From assembly GCA_038503035.1 (NCBI GenBank), contig JAVSML010020400.1:1-64000 (forward strand): DNA of 64,000 bases. Direction: 5' to 3'. The notes under the pieces are model-generated. The model was not told the origin of the DNA and did not search any database. It worked only from the letters and a program-made list of their open reading frames with translations. Below, piece by piece: positions 47,467 through 57,149 of the stretch; position 1 is the stretch's first letter; each line of letters opens with the position of its first letter. Both the position numbers and the translations under genes were made by a program. The stretch is from Crocodylus rhombifer. Its lineage: Eukaryota; Chordata; Crocodylia; Crocodylidae.

Positions 47467-48043
47467 ATGGTGAGGGAGCAGCAGAATGTCTTCAAGTCAG
47501 GAGGACCAGATGGACTACACCCGAGAGTGCTGAGGGAATTGGCAGGAGTCATTGCGGGATCATTGGCAAAGGTATTTGAAGACTCTTGGTGCTTGGGAGG
47601 TGTCTCAGAGGACTGGAAAATGGTGCTGCCAATATTTAAGAAGGGGAGGAGAGAGAATCTGGGCAACTATAGGTCAGTCAGTATGACCTTGATACTGGGT
47701 AAAATTTTGGAAAGAATCATCAAGTCTATTTGTGAGAGACTGGCAGAAGGCAAGATGCTGAAAAATAACCAACATAGTTTTCTTGTGGGAAGGTTGTGTC
47801 TGACCAACCTCATCTCCTTCTATGATCAAGTAACAAACTGCTTAGATGTGGGAGATGTGGTTGATGTCATATACTTGAATTTTAAAAAGACCTTTGATAT
47901 TGTCTCCCTTGATGCTCTTATAAAAAAACCTGGGGGATTGTGGGTTGGCAGAATCCATGATCAAGGGGGGTGGGAACTGGATAAGGGGTCGAACCCACAG
48001 AGTGTTAGTGGCGGGAGGTGGCCAGTAGTGTCCTGAAAGGTTC
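47467..48043 (+). mobile_element. CR1 LINE RT fragment bracketed by Penelope-like pieces
   Basis: The plus-strand frame shows SGGPDGLHPRVLRELAGVIAG, EDSWCLGGVSEDWKMVLP, a RSVSMTLILGKILERIIKSI block, FLVGRLCLTNLISFYDQVTN and VIYLNFKKTFDIVSLDALI. In motif A the first catalytic Asp is replaced by Asn (LNFKKTFD). The fragment stops in the palm, before motif C. It has no CR1 3' end, which is unusual for a normal insertion because CR1 copies are 5'-truncated but keep the 3' end. Rearrangement after insertion is likely. Confidence 0.75.
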
Positions 48044-48770
48044 AGTGAAGTTTGTAGGCCCATCTACAAAAAAGGTTTTGTAAATTCCCTTTAAGGATTA
48101 GAACTGAGAGATTGGAGAGAGAGTGGTTGTCTTGTGAGACGTGTGCACCCACAGGTTATTGTGTGTTTTTGTCTTTGATAGATTTTCAGTGTGTTTATTC
48201 TGGTACGCAGTTGTTGCTTGGTTTCTCCTACATATTTTCCATCGGGGGCACTTAGTGCACAACCACTCTCTCTCCAATCTCTCAGTTCTAATCCTCAATG
48301 TAAATTTACAAAACATCTTTTAGATGGGCCTATGAACTTCACTTAATAAATCTACTGGATACAAAAACCATGGACTAAATATAGACTTGAGATTTATGGC
48401 ACATTATAGCCTGCCTACTGTCTGATAACCCCAGATAACCTGTCTACATTTTTACCAGCTACATTCTATCACCAGGTCAACATTCCCCTCCTCCCTCCAC
48501 CCCACCTCCCTGTCTCATACCTATAGTCTCCCATTCCCTCTGATCCTCACTGCCATGCATTTGCATTTTCACAGACCTGCATTTTGCATACCAACTTCCA
48601 TTCCACCCAGGAGAGCACACAAACACCAGCAGCCTCTCGCAATGCCTGAAGAAGGTTGTTCGTGCCTGAAAGCTTGCAAAGAACAATTTTTTCAACTATT
48701 TAGTTGGTCTAAAAAAAACACATCACACTTATCCTAAGACCCTTGTCTGCTTTGTACTTTAGAATTTGAA
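48044..48770 (+). mobile_element. Penelope-like element with 85-bp inverted arms and GIY-YIG remnant
   Basis: Arms at 48044-48130 and 48259-48343 are inverted copies. Each encodes the same C-terminal segment (HSLSNLSVLIL, then NLQN) on opposite strands. The 128-bp loop between them carries, on the minus strand at about 48200-48236, a YVGETKQQLRT block, the form of the GIY-YIG endonuclease core used by Penelope-like elements. Beyond the right arm the plus strand continues with LINLLDTKTMD and then the 3' UTR (48580-48770) that matches the copy at 47264-47466. The frame is broken. The family is inferred from the YVGET motif and C-terminal pattern, and RT sequence is not seen. Confidence 0.6.
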
Positions 48771-48842
48771 CTTTTCATACTCTGAAGGCCTTCCCTGTTC
48801 CATATAAGTCACAAACCGCTCATCATGAACATGGTGCCATGT

Positions 48843-49024
48843 CTTATAATCAGGGATCCTGATTTTCTCTGATAAAAAACCCCAATTTTCAGATTTAAAA
48901 AAGTATATATATATAGTGGTGATTCATTTTGATCATGGAAGAGTATGGATTTTGAGTTACTTTTTTTAAATCTGAAAATTGTGGATTTTTTTAAACAGAG
49001 AAAACCAGGATCCCTGTTTATAAT
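48843..49024. mobile_element. hAT-like 166-bp hairpin element with 8-bp target duplication
   Basis: The element spans 48851-49016, starts CAGGGATCCTGATTTTCTCT and ends AGAGAAAACCAGGATCCCTG. The inverted arms extend for about 60 bases, including CAATTTTCAGATTTAAAAAA on both sides, with a loop of about 50 bases. Flanks are CTTATAAT at 48843-48850 and TTTATAAT at 49017-49024, matching at seven of eight bases. An 8-bp duplication and CAGGG ends are hallmarks of hAT transposition. It encodes nothing and needs a transposase from elsewhere. Confidence 0.85.
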
Positions 49025-50730
49025 AATGAAAGCTCTACAGCCTAACCACTCCTTGGATTAGGAGACATGACTAAGCCAAGGGAAGGGACATGAATATGGT
49101 ATGCCTCTGCCAGATTAGCACCTTTGGGGGTTGTTGCACTTGGCTAGTTCTAGGGCTGATTGATCATAAAGTTGGTATATGGCCCATTTGGTTTCACCAC
49201 CCAGAGAACTCATGCCTCTCCTTTAACTCTCTCTGCTGCTCTTTTCTTTTTTCTTTCTTTTTTACTTTTTGGATTGACAGCCTTTGCTCAAAGTATTCCC
49301 AGTTTCTTTAACTTTGTGTTGCAAGCTTTCATGTTTTATTAAACACACTTTGTGTGCGTGTGTCTGTGAACATATATATTCAAATTGGTCCCTCATACCT
49401 CAGTGGAGTAACAGGCAGTGCAAGGGGCCAGAAAGACTAATTACAGTTGTTTGCAGTAAAAATATTCTTTGTTTTTACTTAAAAACCTCCATCTATTCAC
49501 CAAACTACACGGTAGGTAGTTTACTAACAGGTGCAAAGAATGAAAGTCCATTATTTATTCCATTTAAAATAGAAAATGTACTTCCTTCAAAAAAAATCTA
49601 ACAAAACTAATGAGCTGTAGTTGTTGTCATGGATCTTTTGTTTAGAAGTATGGAAGAGTCAGCTGCCCTTCATGGAGCTGTGTTGAACAGCCAGAGCAGA
49701 AAGAAAGTTTCTCTGTCACGTACAGCTGTGAGGCTGCGGGTTCCGTAAGTGCTGTTTGTACAGATGACGAGTCCCCTGTCGAAGCAGGTGATCAGTGAAC
49801 CAGGGTCGGAGACATTAACTCACTGAAAAACACAACAGTGGATGATCACTTGCACTGGCCATTGCCATGCAGGAGACATATAACACAGAAGCGTGGTAGA
49901 GCTGTGTAGTATCCAGCCTCTTTATTTGCATGCAGAACAGGAAAGCAAGAAGTGCTCGTCTCCTGTTTAAAGGCAGGAATTGCTGCTGCACAGGGAGCTC
50001 TGGCCTTTTCAGTGGGGAACCCAAGAGACAACCTGTCAAAACAGAAGTCTCTTGCTCAAACTATAGGCTTAGGAAATAGGGATAGTCAAAAAAAGCAAAT
50101 TTTTAAAAATTAAAAGTGTACAGATCAATCTAACCAAAGAGAACTGAAGGAGATTGGGGGGGGGGCAGGGGAGAAAGCTCTTTTGTTATTTTTACTAGGC
50201 TGTATGTGGCAGTAAGAAATGTAGCATTCAGTCAAGGCCTTGAAAATAAATTCATTAATTCAGTTTCACAAACAAACAAATAAACCAACAGAAGTTGGTG
50301 TGTTTTATATTTCCAACTTATCTTTTCCCTTCTTTGTACAGTTATACCAGTACTATATACTATCTCTTTAGTAGTTCTCACTTTCTGCTTCAGTACTTAC
50401 TGTGCGGGGCAGAACTGATCAACTGCAGGTTATTCTTCTATTTTCTTCTTCCTTTTTTAATCATGTCAAATTCCCTTTCCTTTAGTAATCCCCACTATTC
50501 CCTCAGGAGCTGAGTTAAGATTTAATTGTTAAATTTGCATAGTAACTCAGCAAATAAACTCTCCGGTCTCTTGTAGACCTTTAACCACAGCAGACTTCAT
50601 TTTAGTTATAAATCACTTACTGCTATAGCTCAACCATGCTAGCATTTCACACTCCAGGGACTGGTGCAGAAAAATGATACAGTAGCATTCTGTGTGCATG
50701 TGGCTTTTAAGAACCTCTTTTGTATATGCT
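49025..50730. other. Low-copy DNA, no gene seen
   Basis: No recognisable coding. A G9 run lies at about 50157-50165. Confidence 0.5.
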
Positions 50731-50837
50731 GGGCGTGTCTACACGTGTTGTGGTGGAGTCATTGTTATTGTGTCATCATTTATTACTTCCTTTTGGAAGT
50801 ACTAAAAGACAGCACAGTAACAGCCAGTACTCTTCAG

Positions 50838-52267
50838 TAAACTAAATCACTAAATCACAAAAAGGAAGCTTATAAAATGTGGAAATATGGACAAATAACT
50901 AGGGAGGAGTATAAGAGCACTGCTAGGGTATGCAGGGACAAAGTCAGGAAAAAGCCAAAGCCCAACTGGAGTTTCAGTTAGCAAGGGATGTGAAGGGTAA
51001 CAAGAAGGGCTTCTGCAATTATGTTGGTAGCAAGAGGAGGATCAGGGAAAATGTGGATCACTTACTGTATGGGGCAGGCAGCCTAGTGACAGAGGATGCA
51101 GAAAAGGATAAGTACGCAATGCCTTTTTCACCTCAGTCTTCACAGGCAAGGTCAGCTCCCAGACTACTGCACCAGGTAGCATAGTCTGGGGAGAAGCTGA
51201 GCAACTGGCAGTGGTGAAAGAACAGGTTGGGAACTGTTTAGAAAAAATGGATGTGTACAAGTCCATGAGGCTAAATTGTCCCAAGGGTGCTGAGGGAGTT
51301 GGCTGATGAGATTACAGAGCTGTTGGCCATCATCTTTGAAAACTCATGGTGATCAGGAGAGGTCCCAGATGACTGGAAAAGGGCAAACATAGTACCCATA
51401 TTTAAGGGAAAAAAAGGCGAATCCAGGGAACTACAGGCCAGTCAGCCTCACCTCAGTCCCTGGAAAAATCATGGAGCAGATCTTCAAGGAATCCGTCTTG
51501 AAGCACTTGGAGGAGAAGAAGATGATTAAGAGCAGTCAGCATGGATTCACCAGGGACACGTCATGCCTGACCAACCTGATTGCCTTGTATGATGAGATGA
51601 CTGGCTCTGTGAATGCAGGACCACTGGACGTAGTACACCTTGATTTTAGCAAGGATTTTGATACAGTCTTCCAGAACAGGTGGATTTGGACAGACTGGGG
51701 AATTGAGCAGATCAGAATAGGATGTGATTTAACAAAGATAAGTGCCAAGTGCTACACCTGAGGAGAAAGATTCACCAATACACCTGTAGACTGAGAAGTA
51801 CCATTCTAAGTAGCACAGCAGTGGAAAAGGATCTCAGAGTCATAATCAATGAAAAAATGAACAAGTCGCCAATGTGATGAGGTAATAAGCAAGGCTAACC
51901 GTACTCTTTCTTGCATTGGTAGGTGCATCACAAGCAGGTCTAGGGAAGTGATACTTCCCCTCTATGCCACATTGGTGAATCCACAGGTAGAGTACTGAGT
52001 CCAGTTTTGGGCACTGCACTTCAAGAGGGATATGGATAACCTGGAAAGGGTTCCGAGGAGGGCTACTCATATGGTTGAGGGCCTGCAGGTAGGATCCTAT
52101 GAAGACAAATTGAGGGACCTGAATCTCTTCATTCTTCACAAGAGAAGGCTGAGAGGTGATCTTGTGGCTGTCTACAAACTCAATGTGGGGGAGGGTCAGC
52201 AGGAAATAGGGAGTACTCTCTTTACCAGGGTGCCCCTCAGGGTTACTAGAAACAATGGCCATAAACT
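50838..52267 (+). mobile_element. CR1 LINE copy A, 5' part
   Basis: This plus-strand older CR1 starts before RT (MWKYGQ, then a KVRKKPKPNWSF-like segment). It passes a QHGFTRDTSCLTNLIALYDEM block (51535-51600) and VVHLDFSKDFDTVF, then lacks most of the palm, with a jump from motif A to the post-palm region near 51690. It continues to VTRNNGHKL at about 52250. It breaks off exactly where copy B begins and resumes at 54001. Many stops show it is dead. Confidence 0.75.
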
Positions 52268-52864
52268 TCATCAGTGACTCGGACGGTGGGGGGCGGGGTG
52301 GTAAAAAGCACCCTGTTCAAATTTGCTGATGACACTAAAATGTGGGGGGATGTGGGCACACTAGACGGGAGGAATAGGCTGCAATTGGACCTAGACAGGT
52401 TACAGGGGTGGGCGGATGAGAACAGGATGGGTTTCAACACTGACAAGTGCAAAGTGCTGCACCTGGGGAGGAAGAACCAGCAGCATACCTACAGGCTGGG
52501 GAACTCCCTTCTCGGCAGTGCAGAGGCAGAAAAGGAGCTTTGAGTCATCGTTGATGCCAAGATGAACATGGGCCGGCAGTGTGGGGATGCAGTCAGGAAG
52601 GCCAACCACACCTTGTCATACATCCACAGATGCATCTCAAGCAGGTCCAAAGAAGTGATCCTCCCCCTCTCTGCAACACTGGTCAGACTGTAGTTGAAGT
52701 ACTGCATCCAGTTCTGGGTGCCGCACTTCAGGAGAAATGTGGACAACATGGAGAGGGTCCAGAGGAGGGCCACTTGCAAGATCAGGGGGCAGCAGGGCAG
52801 GCCCTACAAGGAGAGGCTAAGGGACCTGAACCTGTTCAGCCTCCAGAAGAGAAGGATGAGGGGG
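52268..52864 (+). mobile_element. CR1 LINE copy B, 5' part (CTATGAAA subfamily)
   Basis: The sequence starts in the RT palm and keeps an intact FADDTKMWG motif (about 52320-52345), followed by RLQGWADENRMGFNTDKCKV and the post-palm region to MRGDL at 52864-52870. It is very similar to copies G and H. It interrupts copy A and is itself interrupted at 52870 by an LTR. It resumes at 53654. Confidence 0.85.
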
Positions 52865-53653
52865 GATCTTGTGAGATAGTGCTTATGCTAAGCAAGGCCT
52901 AGCATTAAGAACAATACACTAAAACTCCCAGAATGCTTCAAGGAGGTTGAGGAGTCAGCGATTGACATTCTGGTAATCACTTTCTGACCCTTTGATAAAA
53001 ATGCTGACCTTCTGACCCTTGGACAATGATAAAAATAGCAGGCAAGCAGCTTATACTGTTAAAACAGGAAACCGCATGGCTAAACCGCAATGACGAAAAA
53101 CAACCGCATATTATGTCAGCCTTGACATTTTAACGCTGCAAAAACCAGCAAAACATATAGATGAATAATGTATTTAGGTTATAGAAAATTAACATAAGAA
53201 ATATAAAGGTCATTAAGAATTAACATAAGAAGCGTAAAAATTATAATACAAAGCATATCACCTGATATTATAATATAGATAAGTTAACTAAATAACCAAT
53301 AGAAGTAAGAATTAGAAATGCATATGTATAAGTGTTATCATATGTAAGTAATAGTAAAGTTATGTTAGATGCCTCACTGCCAACATGGGGACAGTTTTGT
53401 ATCTTTTGTCTAAAAAAAGATAAGGGACTCCTTTTAAATGAGCTGTTGACCAGTTCTGAGACTACTGAATCAGGCAGCCGCACCTAGCCTCCGGGTTAGA
53501 AAACAAGGGCTTGATTTGGGAACCTCGTGAACCAACAGGCCTCCTTTAGTTTATGGCTTTGTGAGACAATAAAAGTTTTAAATTGAACATCCAGGTCTAA
53601 GCCTGTGCTTAATTCAGTCCTTATATAATTCGGCATCAAACTCACACAGCTCT
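52865..53653 (+). mobile_element. Solo LTR of an endogenous retrovirus-like element
   Basis: The LTR (52870-53648, about 779 bp) begins TGTGAGATAG and ends CAAACTCACACA, so TGTGAG faces CTCACA. It lies between GATCT (52865-52869) and GCTCT (53649-53653), a near-perfect 5-bp duplication of the CR1 target. Removing it would leave the CR1 sequence continuous across GGGGGATCT and AGTGGCCTG. An AATAAA signal lies at 53568-53573, about 75 bp before the end, consistent with the plus strand. No gag, pol or env is present, so recombination between two LTRs is the likely history. A short direct repeat (ATTAACATAAGAA) lies at about 53190-53230. The retroviral class is not determined. Confidence 0.8.
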
Positions 53654-54000
53654 AGTGGCCTGTTACAAACTAGTTGGGGGGGACCATCGGGCATTGGGGG
53701 AGTCCCTGTTCCCCCGAGCACCACCAGGCATGACTAGAAATAACAGTCACAAGTTGGCAGAGGGTAGATTCAGACTAGACATCAGGAGGTGCTACTTCAC
53801 TGTCAAGGCGCCTAGGATCTGAAACCAACTTCCAAGTGAATTGGTGCTGGCTCCTACCCTTGGAGGTCTTTAAGACAAAGCTAGACCTTGCTGGGGTCAT
53901 TTGACCCGAGTACTTTTTCCTGCCAAGGCAGGGGATAGGACTTGATGATCTGCTCAGGTCCCTTCCAACCCTACAAGCTATGAAACTATGAAACTATGAA
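53654..54000 (+). mobile_element. CR1 LINE copy B, 3' part
   Basis: It resumes in frame context with AGTGGCCTGTTACAAACTAGT and runs to the CTATGAAACTATGAAACTATGAA tail at 53979-54000. The conserved CTTGATGATCTGCTCAGGTCCC block before the tail identifies the same subfamily as copies G and H. Confidence 0.85.
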
Positions 54001-54239
54001 CTGAAGGAGAGCAGATTTAGATTGGACATCAGGAAGAAATTCTTTATGGTGATGGTTGCCAAAATATGGAATGGGCTTCCAAGGGAGGTAGTGCTTTTCC
54101 CTACCTTGGAGGTGTTTAAAAGGAGATTAGACAAGTACCTGGTTGGGGTTATTTGACCCCAGAGCTCTTTCCTGCCCAGAGCAGGGGGTCAGACTCAATG
54201 ATCTAATAGGTCCCTTCCAACCCTGGAAATCTATGAAAT
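54001..54239 (+). mobile_element. CR1 LINE copy A, 3' part
   Basis: Starts at CTGAAGGAGAGCAGATTTAG, encoding SRFRLDIRKKFF and the PREVVLFPTLEVFKRRLDKY block, the direct continuation of copy A from 52267. It ends GGAAATCTATGAAA. Together the two parts show that copy B inserted into copy A near its C-terminus. Confidence 0.8.
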
Positions 54240-54240
54240 A

Positions 54241-55237
54241 TTTTCCTAGGCAAGCTAAGGAAGTATGGGCTGGATGAATGGACTGCAATGTGAATAGAAA
54301 ACTGGCTGGAGCATCGGGCTTAGAGAATAATAATCAAGGGCTTGATGTCTAGTTGGCAGCTAGTATCAAGTGAAGTGCCCCAGGAGTCAGTCCTGGGGCC
54401 AGTTTTGTTCAATGTCTTCAACAACAACCTATAAGATGGCATAGGAGTTCCCCCTCAGCCAGTTAGCAGATGACACCAAGCTGGGGGGAGTAGTAGATAT
54501 CCTGGAAGGTATGGCTAGGATTCAGAGTTACCTAGACAAATTGGAGGATTGGGCCAATATTAGGTTCAACAGGGATAAGTGCAAAGTCCTGCACTTAGGA
54601 TACAACAATCCCATGCACTGGTAGAGGCTTTGGGCTGACTGGCTGGGCAGAAGCTCTGAAGAAAAGGACCTCAGGGTTACAGTGGCCAATAAGCTGAATA
54701 TGAGCCAGCAGTGAGCCTTTGTTGCCAAGAAGGCTAATGGCATACTGGGCTGCATTGGTAGGTGTGTTGCCCACAGGTCGAGGAAAGTGATTATTCCCCT
54801 CTATTCAGCACTGGTGAGGTCACATCTGGAGTACTGTGTTCAGTTTTGGGCCCCCTGCTACAGAAAGGATATGGACAAATTGGAGAGAGTCCAGCAGAGG
54901 ACAACCAAAAATGGTCTGGGATTTAATAGCAGCCTTTAATACCTGAAGGAAAGTTCAGTGGTGGCAGATGACAGAACAAGAAGCAATGGTTTCATGTTGC
55001 AGCAAGGGAAGTTTAGCTTAGATATTAGGAAGAATTTTCTCACTAGGATAGCAAAACACTGTAACAGGTTACCCAGAGAGGTGGTAGCAGCTCCATCCCT
55101 GGAGGTTTTCACAACCTGGCTAGACAAATATTTGGCTGGGGTGATCTAGTTAGGGATGGTCCTGCTTTGAGTAGTGGGTTGGACTAAATGACCTTCTGAG
55201 GTCCTTTCCAACCCAAATTTTCTATGATTCTATGGTT
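54241..55237 (+). mobile_element. CR1 LINE copy C, ATTCTATG-tailed
   Basis: Begins in RT (KLRKYGLDEWTAM, then VPQESVLGPVLFNVF) with a degenerate motif C near 54470. It continues through LEDWANIRFNRDKCKVLHLG-like sequence near 54545 and ends TTTCTATGATTCTATGG at 55237. The plus-strand ORF 54958-55149 is its last coding block. It abuts the end of copy A without spacer and the residual TIR element on the right. Confidence 0.8.
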
Positions 55238-55404
55238 TTATACTGCACTGTGCACCCTGACTGTGGTTATTTTTAGGCGCTACGTCATGCAGCAATGACA
55301 CACCCCTACAGTGACATAACTGCAACATGACAGGTTTTGCCCGCAGACACTACATTGCCATAGTGCATTGATACAGTGATGTAGCATCACATGTAGACAT
55401 GCCC

Positions 55405-55557
55405 ACTGTAACATACTAATGGGTTACTTTAGTAATAGTTACATGTAGGTGGATCATGTTAATAAGTATTAATATAATAATGATAACACTCTGGCATTTT
55501 ATAGGATTGCTCACCTATATGGAATTATAAGGTTTCTCATTTAGGCCAGATACAGAC
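55405..55557. other. Short spacer between TIR element and Gypsy-type LTR
   Basis: About 150 bp of AT-rich DNA with no feature seen. Confidence 0.4.
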
Positions 55558-56106
55558 TGTAACAGGGTAAAAGACAGCCCTGTACTGGATGGGGTAACCC
55601 CAGGGAGGGGGAAGAGAGTGAGGTCAGGATGAGGGCAAGGGTAATTAAACATTATACACTGGTAAGGAAAGCTACACACCAGGGGAGAGTTAAATGGCAA
55701 GTGGCAAGCAGCAAGCTGGAGGGATAAAAGCAGAGGTGTATGAAGAGGACTACGAGTTTGAAGATGCACAGAGACAGAGAGCCTCGTTCTGATGACCAAT
55801 CACACAGCTGAGGAAACCCAAAGCAAGGGATTAGAATAAGTAAAGGTGAAAAGAAAAAGGTTACTTACCTTTGGGGTCCAACAAAAACGAATCACTGTGA
55901 GTGGATGGATACCTACAGCACCTGAAAGACAAAAGAAGAAGCGGAGGGGAGGTCAGATCAAAGGGGAAAACCCTGCTAAATGTGGCAAGAGACCAAGAGG
56001 GGAAGGATTAATGCTTAGGACCGTTGTGGACTGCTGTGGTTGTAAGCACTCATGCAGAGATTATAATAAAATGAAATTTCATTTAACTTGTGACTCGGGT
56101 GATTAA
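55558..56106 (+). mobile_element. Candidate 5' LTR of the Gypsy-type element
   Basis: Starts TGTAACAGGGTAAAAG, a form typical of vertebrate Gypsy LTRs. A TATA-like GGATAAAAG lies at 55722-55730 and AATAAAA at 56065-56071, about 340 bp further on, which suits a U3-R-U5 arrangement. The 3' limit near GTGACTCGGGTGATTAAC is uncertain. No second LTR was found downstream of the RT relic, so the assignment rests on internal signals and position upstream of gag. Confidence 0.45.
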
Positions 56107-56459
56107 CTATACTATCTCTTGAGGATAATTAATTTTCTCATTCTCCCAACATCTTAAGGCATGGCAGGAGAGTCCCTGTGGGAAAGAATTCATTAGTCAC
56201 CCATATACCAGCCATAAGTGATACATTGGCCAGGAACAACACCAAACACTCCCCAGCAGGATGGAGAACATGGAGGGGTAAATCCCCACCGAAAGGCAGC
56301 AAGCACAGCCATATGTATGAGAATTTCCAGGGCCAACCGGCTCAAATGTAGGAATTAGTGCACATGAGGGCACAAGAAACTGAGGCAATAATTTGACTAT
56401 TTTCAAGACAGCAAGACCTCAGTGAGAAGATCGAAGAAAAGCAAGTAAACTGGTCTCAT
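56107..56459 (+). other. Leader-like region upstream of gag
   Basis: Non-coding sequence lies between the candidate LTR and the gag relic. A primer-binding site would be expected at its start, but I could not match it to a tRNA. The minus-strand ORF 56197-56406 has no domain. Confidence 0.4.
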
Positions 56460-57140
56460 GATGGGGAGGGGACCAGGATGCCCAAAATGTCACCCCAAAA
56501 TGACGTCAAGGCTTTTGTAGAAGCCTTCGACTGAGCTGCCATAGCAACCAAGTGGGACCCGGCCACCTGGGCAATTGTCATCATGCCCCTGCTAATTGGT
56601 ATGGTGCAGGCTGCCTATAGAATGCTAACCCATACTGAAGCCAAAGATTACAAAACAGTGTAAGCAGCAATTTTGTACTGATTGGAGATACCCCCCAAAG
56701 CCTATATGCAAAAATTTTAAGCAAGAAAGAGAGGGTAGGACCTATGACCTAGCTTGTTAGCTCAAAAGCTGAGGGATTTAGTTGAACACTGACTACAACT
56801 TGAGGAACATACCCTCGGGGAGGTCATTGACCTAAACTTATTAGAACAATTCCTGGTAGATCTAGGGGGGAGTGCCTACTAGTGGGTTAAGAGGCATAAA
56901 CCAAAGATGGTAGAGGAAGCTCTGAGACTGGCAGAAGATTGTCATAGCAGAAGCAATGGGGGATAGCTACAAAAAGGAAAGGAATAGAGCCAGCTATGTA
57001 CCTAGTATAGCTGAAGGAGGACAAAAAGGGAGAAGATCTGAAATGGCTAGAGTCCCCATTAGGGAGTTCTGCAATGGGGAAACCCGAGAAAATACTCTGC
57101 TTCCATTGTCATGCCCCCAGAAGCTACACTCTGAAGCTGC
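56460..57140 (+). pseudogene. Gypsy-type Gag with SCAN-like capsid region, decayed
   Basis: The plus strand keeps a Gag frame with several stops. It reads a DDVKAFVEAFD block, then AIATKWDPATWAIVIMPLL, VQAAYRMLTHTEAKDYKT, LLAQKLRDLVEH, LNLLEQFLVDLGG and WVKRHKPKMVEEALRLAED (to about 56945). This is the helical capsid pattern from which the vertebrate SCAN domain is thought to derive. CFHCHAP at about 57101-57120 looks like the remains of a zinc knuckle. Gag would form the particle that packages element RNA. At least six in-frame stops and some frame changes make it non-functional. Identification is from pattern memory. Confidence 0.65.
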
Positions 57141-57149
57141 ACTAAATTA

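Larger units (their letters stand above)
50731..55404. mobile_element. TIR element, family 1, split by a nest of retrotransposons
   Basis: The left end GGGCGTGTCTACACGTG lies at 50731. The right end, minus strand, GGGCATGTCTACATGTG, lies at 55404. Only about 105 bp (50731-50835) and 165 bp (55240-55404) belong to this element. Everything between is CR1 and LTR sequence. The outer pieces share GTGTCAT-type motifs but are otherwise diverged. That both halves were once one element is inferred from their termini and from the absence of other DNA between element edges. Confidence 0.5.
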
